The translations under genes were made by a program, and so were the position numbers. 64,000 nucleotides of DNA from Bog-473 sp963834405 (GTDB lineage Bacteria; Actinomycetota; Acidimicrobiia; Acidimicrobiales; RAAP-2). The notes beneath the pieces were generated by a model, which did no database searches, was not told where the DNA came from, and was given only the letters and a program-made list of their open reading frames with translations. The DNA lies in the NCBI GenBank assembly GCA_963834405.1, contig CAWIBX010000005.1, positions 1,426,001-1,490,000 of the forward strand, given 5' to 3'. This document shows, one piece after another, positions 24,217-32,621 of this stretch (positions within the stretch are counted from its first letter, which is position 1; every line of letters begins with the position of its first letter).

Positions 24217-24977
24217 TGCAGGAGACCGAATCGCGCTGCGCGGCACTCTACCTCGGGCTGCTCAAGTCCTGTCTGACCCGCGTGCTGTTCATGAACGAGG
24301 CGCCCGATGGGGACGCAGGCGTGCTGGCCAAGGAACGTGAGATCAGAGCGCTCGGTTGGGACTGGCCTGACGATGCCGAGACGATGATCGGGATGGTCCG
24401 TCTCAATTGCATCCAGGAATGCGTGGAAACGGCCCTGCGTGACGCGGTGCCGGGCGACCTGCTGGAGGCCGGCGTGTGGAGGGGTGGCGCCGTCATTCTC
24501 ATGCGCGCGGTGCTCAAGGTGTACGGCGTGTTCGACCGGACCGTCTGGGCGGCCGACTCGTTCCGCGGTCTCCCGACGCCCGACGCATCGTCGTTCACCC
24601 AGGACCTCGCCGTCGACCTGTCCGGGTTCGACGAGCTCGCCGTCGGTGTCGAGCAGGTGAAGACGAATTTCGCCCGCTACGGACTGCTCGACGACCAGGT
24701 CGCCTTCCTCGAAGGATGGTTCAAGGACACGCTGCCCCACGCTCCCATAGACCGCCTGGCGGTGTTGCGGCTGGACGGGGACTACTACGAGTCGACGATT
24801 CAGATCCTGGAGGCGCTGTACCACAAGGTCTCTCCCGGAGGGTTCGTGATCGTCGACGACTATCTCCATCTCGACGCGTGCAAGCAGGCCGTGGACGACT
24901 TCAGGGCGGCCTTCTCCGTCCGTGACGAGATTGTCGAGGTCGACTGGAATTCGGTCTACTGGCGGGTGTCGGGCTGA
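24216..24977 (+). CDS. TylF/MycF-type sugar O-methyltransferase
   Basis: A 253-residue protein of the macrocin O-methyltransferase family (TylF/MycF), Mg- and SAM-dependent enzymes that methylate deoxysugar hydroxyls. Visible are LLEAGVWRGGAVILMRAVL, VWAADSFRGLP, FLEGWFKDTLP, LRLDGDYYEST with metal-binding Asp, and GGFVIVDDY. It probably methylates a sugar of the same surface glycan. ATG 24216 overlaps the previous stop; GTG 24213 and ATG 24198 are also in frame. It is the last gene of the 21714-24977 operon. Confidence 0.87.
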   Translation: MQETESRCAALYLGLLKSCLTRVLFMNEAPDGDAGVLAKEREIRALGWDWPDDAETMIGMVRLNCIQECVETALRDAVPGDLLEAGVWRGGAVILMRAVLKVYGVFDRTVWAADSFRGLPTPDASSFTQDLAVDLSGFDELAVGVEQVKTNFARYGLLDDQVAFLEGWFKDTLPHAPIDRLAVLRLDGDYYESTIQILEALYHKVSPGGFVIVDDYLHLDACKQAVDDFRAAFSVRDEIVEVDWNSVYWRVSG

Positions 24978-25061
24978 GCGACGCGGTCGCCGGCTCCCCT
25001 TCTCGGTGGGGCTCGGCCGAACTTCCGCCGGCCCCGGTGGCCGCGGCTCGAGCCGGGCGGC

Positions 25062-25067
25062 TACGCT
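25062..25067 (+). promoter_or_regulatory. Candidate -10 box for rplY
   Basis: TACGCT resembles the metG box but lies 69 bases before the rplY start. The resulting leader of about 60 bases carries a GAGGAG Shine-Dalgarno at 25124-25129, so this transcript would not be leaderless. Confidence 0.4.
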
Positions 25068-25136
25068 GGTAGGCCGTTCGCCGGAGGCCCCCCAGGCCGT
25101 CCGCGGACGCCGTTCTGCCACCTGAGGAGTTCCGTT

Positions 25137-25814
25137 ATGGCCGATGTCGTACTCGCAGCCGAGGTCGGGCGCCCGCTCGGCTCACGCGCCGTGCGCCGCC
25201 TGCGGCGCGAGGGCAAGGTCCCCGGCGTGATTTACGGGCACGGAACCGAGCCGTTGCCGGTGGCGGTCGGTGCCCGCGAGCTCCGCGTGGCCCTGAACGG
25301 CGAGGCGGGCGCCAACCAGCTGCTCTCCCTCGATACGGGTTCGGGCACCTATCTGACCCTGGCCCGCGAGATGCAGCGGCACCCGGTCGCCCAGACGGTG
25401 ACCCACGTAGACTTCGTGATCGTCCGGCGGGACGAAGTGATCAGCGCCGACGTGCCCATCACGCTCGTCGGCGAGGCCACCGAGGTGCACCACGGCGACG
25501 GACTGGTCGACCAGCAGATGTTCACCCTTGCGATCAACGCGCTGCCCGGCGCCATCCCGTCCGGCCTCGAGGCGGACATCAGCGAGCTCGTGATCGGTGG
25601 ACAGATCCGTGTGTCGGACCTCGTCCTTCCCGAGGGCGTCACGACCGACGTCGATCCGGAGACGGCGGTCGCCATCGGCCAACCGCCCCGGGTCGTCGTG
25701 CTCGAGGAGGAAGTGGAGGCCGAGGCGGCCGAGGGCGAGGAGGCCGTTGCAGCCGCAGAGGGCGCCGAGGCCACCGGCGAGGCACCCGAGACCACGAGCT
25801 CCGAAGAGGGCTAA
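25137..25814 (+). CDS. rplY: 50S ribosomal protein bL25/Ctc
   Basis: Binds 5S rRNA in the large subunit. The 225-residue protein is the long Ctc form: an L25 domain at 1-90 (GSRAVRRLRREGKVPGVIYGHG), a TL5 C-terminal beta domain at about 95-185 (DVPITLVGEA) and an acidic Glu/Ala tail after 188. The ATG is preceded by GAGGAG at good spacing. It is followed closely by pth, as in mycobacteria (rplY-pth, Rv1015c-Rv1014c), and is thought to be stress-linked in bacilli. Confidence 0.93.
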   Translation: MADVVLAAEVGRPLGSRAVRRLRREGKVPGVIYGHGTEPLPVAVGARELRVALNGEAGANQLLSLDTGSGTYLTLAREMQRHPVAQTVTHVDFVIVRRDEVISADVPITLVGEATEVHHGDGLVDQQMFTLAINALPGAIPSGLEADISELVIGGQIRVSDLVLPEGVTTDVDPETAVAIGQPPRVVVLEEEVEAEAAEGEEAVAAAEGAEATGEAPETTSSEEG

Positions 25815-25871
25815 GCCCTGCGCCGCCGCTTCGCCCGGTCGGAGCGCCGGGGCACACCGGCGGATCTTCTC

Positions 25872-26438
25872 GTGGTCGGCCTGGGCAATCCGGGCGCCGA
25901 ATTCGCGGGGAGCCTGCACAACGCCGGCTCGGACGCGGTCGAACTGCTAGCGGCGCGGCACGGGGTGTCGCTTCGGGTGGAGAAGGGCATCGCGGCGCGG
26001 GTCGCCGTGGCCACGATCGCGGGCCGTCGCGTGGCCCTCGCCGTCCCGACCACCTACATGAACGAGTCCGGTGTCGCCGTCGGGGGCCTGGCCCGGCGCC
26101 ACGGCATCACCGACCCGGAGGCCATCGTGATCGTGCACGACGAGCTCGACCTTCCGCCCGGCACGGTGCGCCTGAAGGCAGGCGGCGGCCTGGCCGGCCA
26201 CAACGGACTGCGCTCCATTGCGTCCCACCTCCACACGAACGACTTCGTCCGCGTCCGGATCGGCGTGGGCAAGCCGGCCAGCGCCGCGCAGGGCGCCGAC
26301 CACGTCCTGCGGCGGCCGCCGAAAGCCGTGCGGGAGGTCCTCCGCACCGCCGTCGAGACGGCCGCGGACTCGGTGGAGCGGATCGCCGCCGAGGGGCTCC
26401 CGGCCGCGATGCTGTGGTGCCACTCGTTGCCGACGTAA
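25872..26438 (+). CDS. pth: Peptidyl-tRNA hydrolase
   Basis: Recycles peptidyl-tRNA that drops off ribosomes. The 188-residue protein shows VGLGNPGAEF, HNAGSDAVELL with catalytic His, TYMNESG, HDELDLPPGTVRLK with the catalytic-site Asp, and GHNGLRS. The N terminus is a puzzle: GTG 25872 begins inside the first beta strand. Reading further upstream in frame (ADLL before VVGLGNPG) looks more like the family, but no ATG/GTG/TTG occurs before the rplY stop, so a CTG start at 25818 or CTT/CTC-proximal initiation is conceivable. It overlaps or abuts mfd. Confidence 0.9.
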   Translation: MVGLGNPGAEFAGSLHNAGSDAVELLAARHGVSLRVEKGIAARVAVATIAGRRVALAVPTTYMNESGVAVGGLARRHGITDPEAIVIVHDELDLPPGTVRLKAGGGLAGHNGLRSIASHLHTNDFVRVRIGVGKPASAAQGADHVLRRPPKAVREVLRTAVETAADSVERIAAEGLPAAMLWCHSLPT

Positions 26439-26440
26439 CC

Positions 26441-29400
26441 GTGCCCCCGCCTTCTTCGACCCAGGCCGCCGTCCGGTGGGCGGCCGGCAACCTGTCGGCC
26501 ATCCCGCGCCTGCTGCGCAGCGACCCCGTGGTGGCGGCCTTCGTCGGCTCCGCCGATGCCACGCTGGCTGTACCAGAAGCGGCACAGGCCGTCGTCGTGG
26601 CTGCGTTGGGAACGTTCACCGACCGCACGCCGATTCTCATCGTGACCGCAACCGGGCTCGACGCGGACCGGCTCGGAGACGACCTGGCGTGCCTCCTGGC
26701 CGACGCGCCCGAGGGCGGTGCCGCTCCCGGCGACGTCGTCGGCGCGCTCGACGCACCCGTTGTCGTGTTGCCCGCGTGGGAGACACTCCCCTTCGAACGG
26801 GTCAGCCCGGAGATCGAGACCATGGGCCGGCGCCTGGCCGTGCTGCACGCGCTGACCGGAGAACCGGACCCGGCGCTGCCCGCACCGCCCCGCGTGATCG
26901 TCGCGCCGGTGCGTGCGCTCCTGCAGCGGTTGGGGCCGCTGCAGGAGACGGCGCCCGTCGTGATCCGGCCGGGGCAGCAGGTGGACGTCGCGGACCTGTT
27001 GCCTCAGCTCGTGGCCAAGGGATACCGCCGCGAGCACCAGGTGGAGCACCGCGGCGAGTTCGCCGTACGGGGCGGCATCGTCGACGTGTTCCCCTCGACC
27101 GCCGACATCCCCGTGCGCATCGATCTGTGGGGTGACGAGGTCGATCGCCTGACTGCGTTCGCCGTCAGCGACCAGCGTTCGTCGCACGACCTCTCGTGCG
27201 CGGCGCTGTTCGGCTGTCGCGAGCTGGTGCCGGGCGAGGACATCCGGCGGGCCGCCGAAGGCCTGCTGGCCCGCCGTCCGTGGGGTGCGTCGGTGTGGGA
27301 CCGGTTCGCGCGCGGGGAGCGGTTCGACGGCATGGAGTCCTGGCTGCCGTTCCTCTACGGCGAGGAGCGGGTCGTCCCCGACCTCCTTCCGGACGAGGGC
27401 CAGGTGGTCCTGGCCGAGCCCCGCCGGATCCGCGACCGCGGGGTGCAGTTGCTGGACGAAGAGGCCGCGCTGGCCGAGACGCTGGCCTCCACCTGGGGGA
27501 CGCAGGAGGGCGAGCAGGAACAGTTCCCCCGGCTGCACGTGCCGTTCGAGCGCCTCCTGCGCGACTGCCGGGCCGGCGTCGTCGCTATGCCCCGCGTCCC
27601 CGAGGGTCCGGCGACCCCCGTCCTCGCCGTCCGTCCGTTCGCGCCGGCGGCGGGCGACCCTTCGCGTCTGGCCCAGGGCGTGACCGGGCTGAGCGGTCAG
27701 GGGTTCTCGGTCACGCTGTGCGCCGCGACCGATCACGGGGCGGAGCGGCTCTCCGCCGTGCTGGCCGACGAGGGGCTGCAGGTGCCGGTGCTCCCCGCGG
27801 CGACAGGTGCCCCCGGAGCCTGCGTCGTCGCCGCCCCCTTGCAAACCGGGTTCATACTGCCGGACGCCAAGGTGGCCGTGCTCTCGGAGACCGACGTCAC
27901 CGGCCGGCGCGTGCCGCACCGCAAGGCTCGGCCGAGAACGCGCGCGGCCGACGGATTCTTCGACGACCTCGAGGTGGGCAACTTCGTGGTGCACCGCCAG
28001 CACGGGGTCGCCAAGTTCGACGGGGTGACCACGCGGACGATGGCCGGCGCCACCCGCGACTACCTCATCCTGCAGTACCGGGGGTCGGACCGTCTCTACC
28101 TCCCCGTCGACCAGATAGAGGCCATCACCCCGTACAGCGGGGGAGAGTCGCCCTCGCTCTCCAAAATGGGCGGCGCAGACTGGCAGCGCACGCGGGCCAG
28201 GGCGCGGGCGGCGGCGGACGAGGTGGCGGCAGAGCTCGTGGCGCTGTACCGGCGCCGGCTCGCGGTCGAGGGGCACGCCTTCGCGCCCGACAGCCCCTGG
28301 CAGGCGGAGATGGAGGCCGGCTTTCCGTTCGTCGAGACAGATGACCAGCTGAAGGCCATCGCCGACGTCAAGGCCGACATGGAGGCGTCCCGCCCGATGG
28401 ACCGCCTCGTCTGCGGCGATGTCGGCTTCGGTAAGACGGAGGTCGCGCTGCGCGCCGCGTTCAAGGCCGTGCAGGACGGCACGCAGGCAGCCGTGCTCGC
28501 ACCGACCACCCTCCTCGCGTCCCAGCACGCGCAGACTTTCGCGGATCGGTACGCGCCCTATCCGGTGCGCGTCGAGCTCTTGAGCCGTTTCCTGTCGCCC
28601 TCGCAGCAGCGGGAGGTCGTGCAAGCTCTGGCGGAGGGGACGGTCGACGTCGTCATCGGGACGCACCGCCTGCTCGCGCAGGACGTGAACTTCAAGAACC
28701 TCGGACTGCTGGTGGTGGACGAGGAGCAGCGCTTCGGCGTCACGCACAAGGAGGCGGTCAAGCGGATCGCCGAGGGGGTGGACGTGCTCACCCTGACGGC
28801 CAGTCCCATTCCGCGCACGCTCGAGATGGCCCTGACCGGGATCCGGGATCTCTCCATGGTCAACACGCCGCCGGCCGACCGCCGGCCGATCCTCACCTAC
28901 GTGGGGGAGCAAGACCCGCGCGCCGTGAGCGAGGCTCTCCGGCGTGAGCTGCTGCGGGAGGGCCAGGCCTTCTACGTGCACAACCGGGTTTCGGACATCG
29001 ACCGCGTCGCTCGTGACGTGCGAGCGCTCGTTCCCGAGGCCCGCGTCGCTGTCGCCCACGGCCAGATGGACGAGGGCAGCCTGGAGACGGTCGTGCTCGA
29101 CTTCTGGCAGCGCCGCTATGACGTGCTCGTCTGCACGACGATCATTGAGTCTGGGATCGACATGCCTTCGGTGAACACGCTGATCGTCGACCGGGCCGAC
29201 CTACTCGGCTTGGGCCAGCTGCATCAAATCCGGGGCCGGGTCGGCCGGGCCGGGCAGCGGGCCTACGCCTACCTCTTCCATCCCGTCGACCGGGTACTGA
29301 CCGAGCAGGCATACGAGCGCCTGCGCACCATCGGGGAGCACACCGAGCTCGGCTCGGGTTTCAAAATCGCCATGCGGGACCTGGAGATCCGCGGCGCCGG

Positions 29401-29971
29401 GAACCTGCTGGGGTCCGACCAGTCGGGGCATATCGCCGCGGTGGGTTACGACCTGTACGTGCAGTTGGTGGCCGAGGCCGTGGCCGAAGCGCGCGGTGAG
29501 CCCCGGCCGGCCCCGCCGACGGTCGCCATCGACGTCCCCGGCGACGCCCACCTGCCCAAGGACTATGTGGAGGCGGAGGACGCGCGGCTCGAGGCCTACC
29601 GCCGCCTGGCCGGAGCGACGACCGAGGAGGACGTGGCCGACATCGGCGCCGAATGGGAGGACCGCTACGGCCCGCTGCCGGGTCCGGCGGCCGCGCTCCT
29701 CTCGCTGGCCCGGCTCCGGGCCGCGGCGATGGCACGCGGAGTGGAGGAGGTCGCCATGAGCTCCGTCCGCCCCGGAGGGACGCGCCAGCCGGTGGTGCGG
29801 CTGGCGCCGGTGCGCCTGCCGGCGAGCGCCCAGGTGCGTCTCCGACGGGTCGCCCCCGGCGCGGCGTACCGCGAGGACATGTCCCAGCTGCTGGTGCCCG
29901 TCGACACGGAGGGTGCGGTCTCGGACTTCGTCCGAGAGGTGTTGGAGCAGTTGGTCACGGCCGATTCCTGA
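26441..29971 (+). CDS. mfd: Transcription-repair coupling factor Mfd
   Basis: Mfd pushes stalled RNA polymerase off lesions and recruits UvrA. About 1176 residues, full length. An N-terminal UvrB-like region (DTLPFERV-type segment at about 105) is followed by the RNAP-interaction domain at about 505-570 (LEVGNFVVHRQHGVAKFDG). The RecG-like motor has GDVGFGKTE (Walker A, about 660) and VVDEEQRFG (DEEQ, about 758), then TASPIPRTLEMAL, TTIIESGIDMPSVNT, QIRGRVGRAGQRAYAYL and the C-terminal autoinhibitory domain. GTG 26441 follows the pth stop; GTG 26414 or 26417 would overlap pth. Confidence 0.96.
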   Translation: MPPPSSTQAAVRWAAGNLSAIPRLLRSDPVVAAFVGSADATLAVPEAAQAVVVAALGTFTDRTPILIVTATGLDADRLGDDLACLLADAPEGGAAPGDVVGALDAPVVVLPAWETLPFERVSPEIETMGRRLAVLHALTGEPDPALPAPPRVIVAPVRALLQRLGPLQETAPVVIRPGQQVDVADLLPQLVAKGYRREHQVEHRGEFAVRGGIVDVFPSTADIPVRIDLWGDEVDRLTAFAVSDQRSSHDLSCAALFGCRELVPGEDIRRAAEGLLARRPWGASVWDRFARGERFDGMESWLPFLYGEERVVPDLLPDEGQVVLAEPRRIRDRGVQLLDEEAALAETLASTWGTQEGEQEQFPRLHVPFERLLRDCRAGVVAMPRVPEGPATPVLAVRPFAPAAGDPSRLAQGVTGLSGQGFSVTLCAATDHGAERLSAVLADEGLQVPVLPAATGAPGACVVAAPLQTGFILPDAKVAVLSETDVTGRRVPHRKARPRTRAADGFFDDLEVGNFVVHRQHGVAKFDGVTTRTMAGATRDYLILQYRGSDRLYLPVDQIEAITPYSGGESPSLSKMGGADWQRTRARARAAADEVAAELVALYRRRLAVEGHAFAPDSPWQAEMEAGFPFVETDDQLKAIADVKADMEASRPMDRLVCGDVGFGKTEVALRAAFKAVQDGTQAAVLAPTTLLASQHAQTFADRYAPYPVRVELLSRFLSPSQQREVVQALAEGTVDVVIGTHRLLAQDVNFKNLGLLVVDEEQRFGVTHKEAVKRIAEGVDVLTLTASPIPRTLEMALTGIRDLSMVNTPPADRRPILTYVGEQDPRAVSEALRRELLREGQAFYVHNRVSDIDRVARDVRALVPEARVAVAHGQMDEGSLETVVLDFWQRRYDVLVCTTIIESGIDMPSVNTLIVDRADLLGLGQLHQIRGRVGRAGQRAYAYLFHPVDRVLTEQAYERLRTIGEHTELGSGFKIAMRDLEIRGAGNLLGSDQSGHIAAVGYDLYVQLVAEAVAEARGEPRPAPPTVAIDVPGDAHLPKDYVEAEDARLEAYRRLAGATTEEDVADIGAEWEDRYGPLPGPAAALLSLARLRAAAMARGVEEVAMSSVRPGGTRQPVVRLAPVRLPASAQVRLRRVAPGAAYREDMSQLLVPVDTEGAVSDFVREVLEQLVTADS

Positions 29972-29989
29972 TCCACCGAGGTCAGCTTG

Positions 29990-29995
29990 TAGCAT
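29990..29995 (+). promoter_or_regulatory. -10 box for the SurA-like gene
   Basis: TAGCAT ends 9 bases before the GTG at 30005, compatible with a leaderless or near-leaderless mRNA. Confidence 0.45.
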
Positions 29996-30004
29996 GCGCG
30001 GCGC

Positions 30005-31138
30005 GTGAAGCGACTCCTCGTTCTCCTCGTTCTCCTGGCGGGTGGTCTCGCCGCGGCAGCAGTCTTCGTCCCGACCAACGCCGCCGTGGTCAACGGCACC
30101 GCCATCAGCCAAGAAACGCTTAGTTCGGACGTGTCTGCGATCGCCGGGAGCACGGACTACCAGTGTTATCTGAACTCGGAAACGACCATCTCGTCGAGTG
30201 GCCAGAGCCAGTTGCCGTCTGTCAGCGGAGCGGGCCAGGGCCAAGCCGGGCAGCACGCGACGGCAACGACGGCCTTCACGGCAAACTATCTGGACACGGA
30301 AGTCGCCCAACAGCTCGTCTACCAGGTTGCCGACCGCCGAGGGGTCACGGTGACCTCCGCCCAGCTGGCGGACGCCCGGAACGCGTACACCCAGAACATT
30401 TCGCAGGTCATGCAACAGGCAGCACAATCCAACGACCCGCGGTACACGTGTGGCGCTACCGTCCCTCTCACGGGGGACCAGGTGCTCAGTACCCTGCCGT
30501 CGTCGTTCGTCGACTCGCAGGTGCATTTCTTCGCCACGTCCGCGGCGCTGGAAGAGGACCTCGCGGGGGTAGGCGAAAGTGACGCCGATCTGCAGGGCTA
30601 TTTCGATCGGAACCAGTCACAGTTCGACACGGTGTGCTGGACGGTCGGCGTCTACACGAGCGAGAGCGCGGCGAGCGCAGCGTTGTCGCAAGCCCAGCAC
30701 ACGCCGTTCTCGGAGGTCGTGAAGCAAGCGTCCGGGGGCGGGGTCCAACCGTGCGCACCGTTGCCCGTGGTCGCCGGCATGCTCCCGAACACCTTCCAGC
30801 TGGACGAGCTCGCCGTGGGCACCGTGTCGTTCCCGACCTCGCTCGGCAACGGCGACTACGTCCTGGTGCAGGTCACGTCGCGCCACCCGACGGAGTACGC
30901 CAACGCGAAAACGCTCGTCGCAGAGGCCGTCCAGCAAAAGGGCGCTTCGAAGACACAGGCCGCCATCACCGTCCTGGAGCGGCACTCCACGATCACGGTC
31001 GACCCGCGGTACGGAAAGTGGGTGTCGGGTGCCGCGCAGGTAAGCCTGCCGTTCACCCCGCAGACCTCTGATGTGCTGAATGCGCGCGCGAACAGCGCAG
31101 GTGCGACGTCGGTCAGCGCCAGCCCTGGCAGCGGGTAG
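30005..31138 (+). CDS. Exported SurA-like / PpiC-type chaperone
   Basis: A 377-residue secreted protein with a signal peptide at 1-26 (basic MKRLL then a hydrophobic run) and no lipobox Cys. An N-terminal SurA-like domain (VVNGTAISQETL, then helices to about 190) is followed by a divergent peptidyl-prolyl isomerase-like region at about 205-330. Several Cys (YQC, RYTCG, FDTVCW, QPCAP) may pair outside the cell. Its job is probably folding of exported proteins. It lies between mfd and mazG, where actinobacteria often carry a SurA/PPIase gene. A TAGCAT box ends 9 bases upstream of the GTG. Confidence 0.78.
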   Translation: MKRLLVLLVLLAGGLAAAAVFVPTNAAVVNGTAISQETLSSDVSAIAGSTDYQCYLNSETTISSSGQSQLPSVSGAGQGQAGQHATATTAFTANYLDTEVAQQLVYQVADRRGVTVTSAQLADARNAYTQNISQVMQQAAQSNDPRYTCGATVPLTGDQVLSTLPSSFVDSQVHFFATSAALEEDLAGVGESDADLQGYFDRNQSQFDTVCWTVGVYTSESAASAALSQAQHTPFSEVVKQASGGGVQPCAPLPVVAGMLPNTFQLDELAVGTVSFPTSLGNGDYVLVQVTSRHPTEYANAKTLVAEAVQQKGASKTQAAITVLERHSTITVDPRYGKWVSGAAQVSLPFTPQTSDVLNARANSAGATSVSASPGSG

Positions 31139-31140
31139 GC

Positions 31141-32574
31141 GTGGACGGCCGCCCGCGCATCACGGTGGTCGGCCTCGGTCCGGCGGGGCCAACCCTGCGG
31201 AGCGAGCTGGTGTCCAGCCTTCTGAACGAGTCGGCGCACGTGTTCCTGCGAACCACGCGGCATCCCGGCGCGGAGGACGTTCCGGCGGCGCAGGCCTTCG
31301 ACCGGCTGTACGACGCGGAGCCGACCTTCGAGGACGTGTACACGGCCATCGTGGAGGAACTGGTCCGGGTGGCCACGCGGGTCTCGCCTGAGCCCGTCGT
31401 GTACGCCGTTCCCGGTTCGCCGCTCGTCGCCGAACGCACGGTGGAGCTCCTGCGGGCCGACGGCCGGGTCGACCTGACAGTGATCCCGGCACTCTCCTTC
31501 CTCGATCTGGCCTGGGACCGGCTCGGTCTCGACCCGCTACGCGAGGAGGTGTGTCTGGTGGACGCGACGTCCTACCCGCGGGTGGCCCGCCGTCAGCCCG
31601 GTCCGTTCCTCGTCGGCCAGTGCTGGACGCGCCAGTTGCTTTCCGACCTGAAACTCTCGGTCCCCGACGACGCCGACGTCCCTCTGCCGCGGCCGGTGCT
31701 CCTGCACCATCTCGGCCTCGACGACGAGGTGGTGGCGGAGGTCGACTGGTGGGACCTGGACCGCACCGTCGACGCCGACCACCTGACGTCGGTCTACGTC
31801 CCGGCGGCGGAGCCGCTGGCGCCGAGAGCCGGTACGGACGTCGCCCGGCTCGTCGGGCTCATGGACACGTTGCGGGTGGAATGCCCGTGGGATCGCGCCC
31901 AGACCCACGGGACCTTGACGCCGCATCTCATCGAGGAGTGTTACGAGGTCCTCGATGCGCTCGCCGCGGTGGAGGACAGTGCCGACGATGCGTACGCGCA
32001 CCTGCAGGAGGAGTTGGGCGACCTGCTCTTCCAGATCGTGTTCCACGCGCGCCTGGCGAGCGAGAAGGGTGCGTTCGACCTGGACGACGTCGCCCGCGGG
32101 ATTTACGACAAGCTGGTGCACCGCCATCCGCACGTGTTCGCGGACGCGGCGGTCGACGGCGCTGAACAGGTCGTTTCCAACTGGGAATCCATAAAGAAAC
32201 GCGAGAAGGGGAGGCGGAGCGTCACCGAGGGCATTCCAACCGCGCTTCCGGCGCTCATGTTGGCGAACAAGTTGGCCCGTAAGTCCCGCTCGGTCGGCCT
32301 GGAGCCGCGGGCGGCCGACGCCGCGACGCCTGCGGATCTGCTCGCCCGATTGCAAGCGGACGCATCGGCCGCGGCGCAGCATCCCGACGACCCGTTGTCG
32401 AGTGACGCGCAGACGGAGCGGCGGCAGGTCGGCGAGCTTCTCTTCGCCGTTGCCGATCTCGCGCAGCGGCTCGGTGTCGACGCGGAAGAGGCGCTCCGGG
32501 CACGGGCGCTCACTCTGCGCGAGGCGATCGTCGCCGCCGAGGGCGTCCCCGATCCGGAGATCGACCCCCGCTAA
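31141..32574 (+). CDS. mazG: MazG nucleotide pyrophosphohydrolase with N-terminal methylase-fold domain
   Basis: A 477-residue fusion of the YabN type. Residues 1-215 have the tetrapyrrole-methylase fold (VVGLGPAGP, VYAVPGSPLVAERTVELL), and residues 235-370 are MazG, which hydrolyses NTPs/dNTPs to monophosphates. The MazG core shows CPWDRAQTHGTL, EECYEVLDAL with metal-binding Glu, EELGDLLFQIVFHARLA, RHPHVF and NWESIKK. A second, shorter MazG-like half follows after 375. It probably cleans abnormal nucleotides; the methylase-fold role is unknown. The start is 2 bases after the chaperone stop. Confidence 0.93.
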   Translation: MDGRPRITVVGLGPAGPTLRSELVSSLLNESAHVFLRTTRHPGAEDVPAAQAFDRLYDAEPTFEDVYTAIVEELVRVATRVSPEPVVYAVPGSPLVAERTVELLRADGRVDLTVIPALSFLDLAWDRLGLDPLREEVCLVDATSYPRVARRQPGPFLVGQCWTRQLLSDLKLSVPDDADVPLPRPVLLHHLGLDDEVVAEVDWWDLDRTVDADHLTSVYVPAAEPLAPRAGTDVARLVGLMDTLRVECPWDRAQTHGTLTPHLIEECYEVLDALAAVEDSADDAYAHLQEELGDLLFQIVFHARLASEKGAFDLDDVARGIYDKLVHRHPHVFADAAVDGAEQVVSNWESIKKREKGRRSVTEGIPTALPALMLANKLARKSRSVGLEPRAADAATPADLLARLQADASAAAQHPDDPLSSDAQTERRQVGELLFAVADLAQRLGVDAEEALRARALTLREAIVAAEGVPDPEIDPR

Positions 32575-32621
32575 TCTTGTGCCCCGGGTCCCACCAGGGC
32601 AGGCACCCAAGGAGTGATGTC

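Noticed and set aside
26054..29059. Open frame of about 1000 codons antisense to mfd
   Set aside because: Rare stop codons at high GC give long antisense frames. Its translation is His/Arg/Gly-rich without family motifs, while mfd on the other strand is complete.
31141..32574. Methylase-fold plus MazG fusion as a novelty
   Set aside because: The same architecture is known from YabN-type proteins, so it is annotated but not listed as new.
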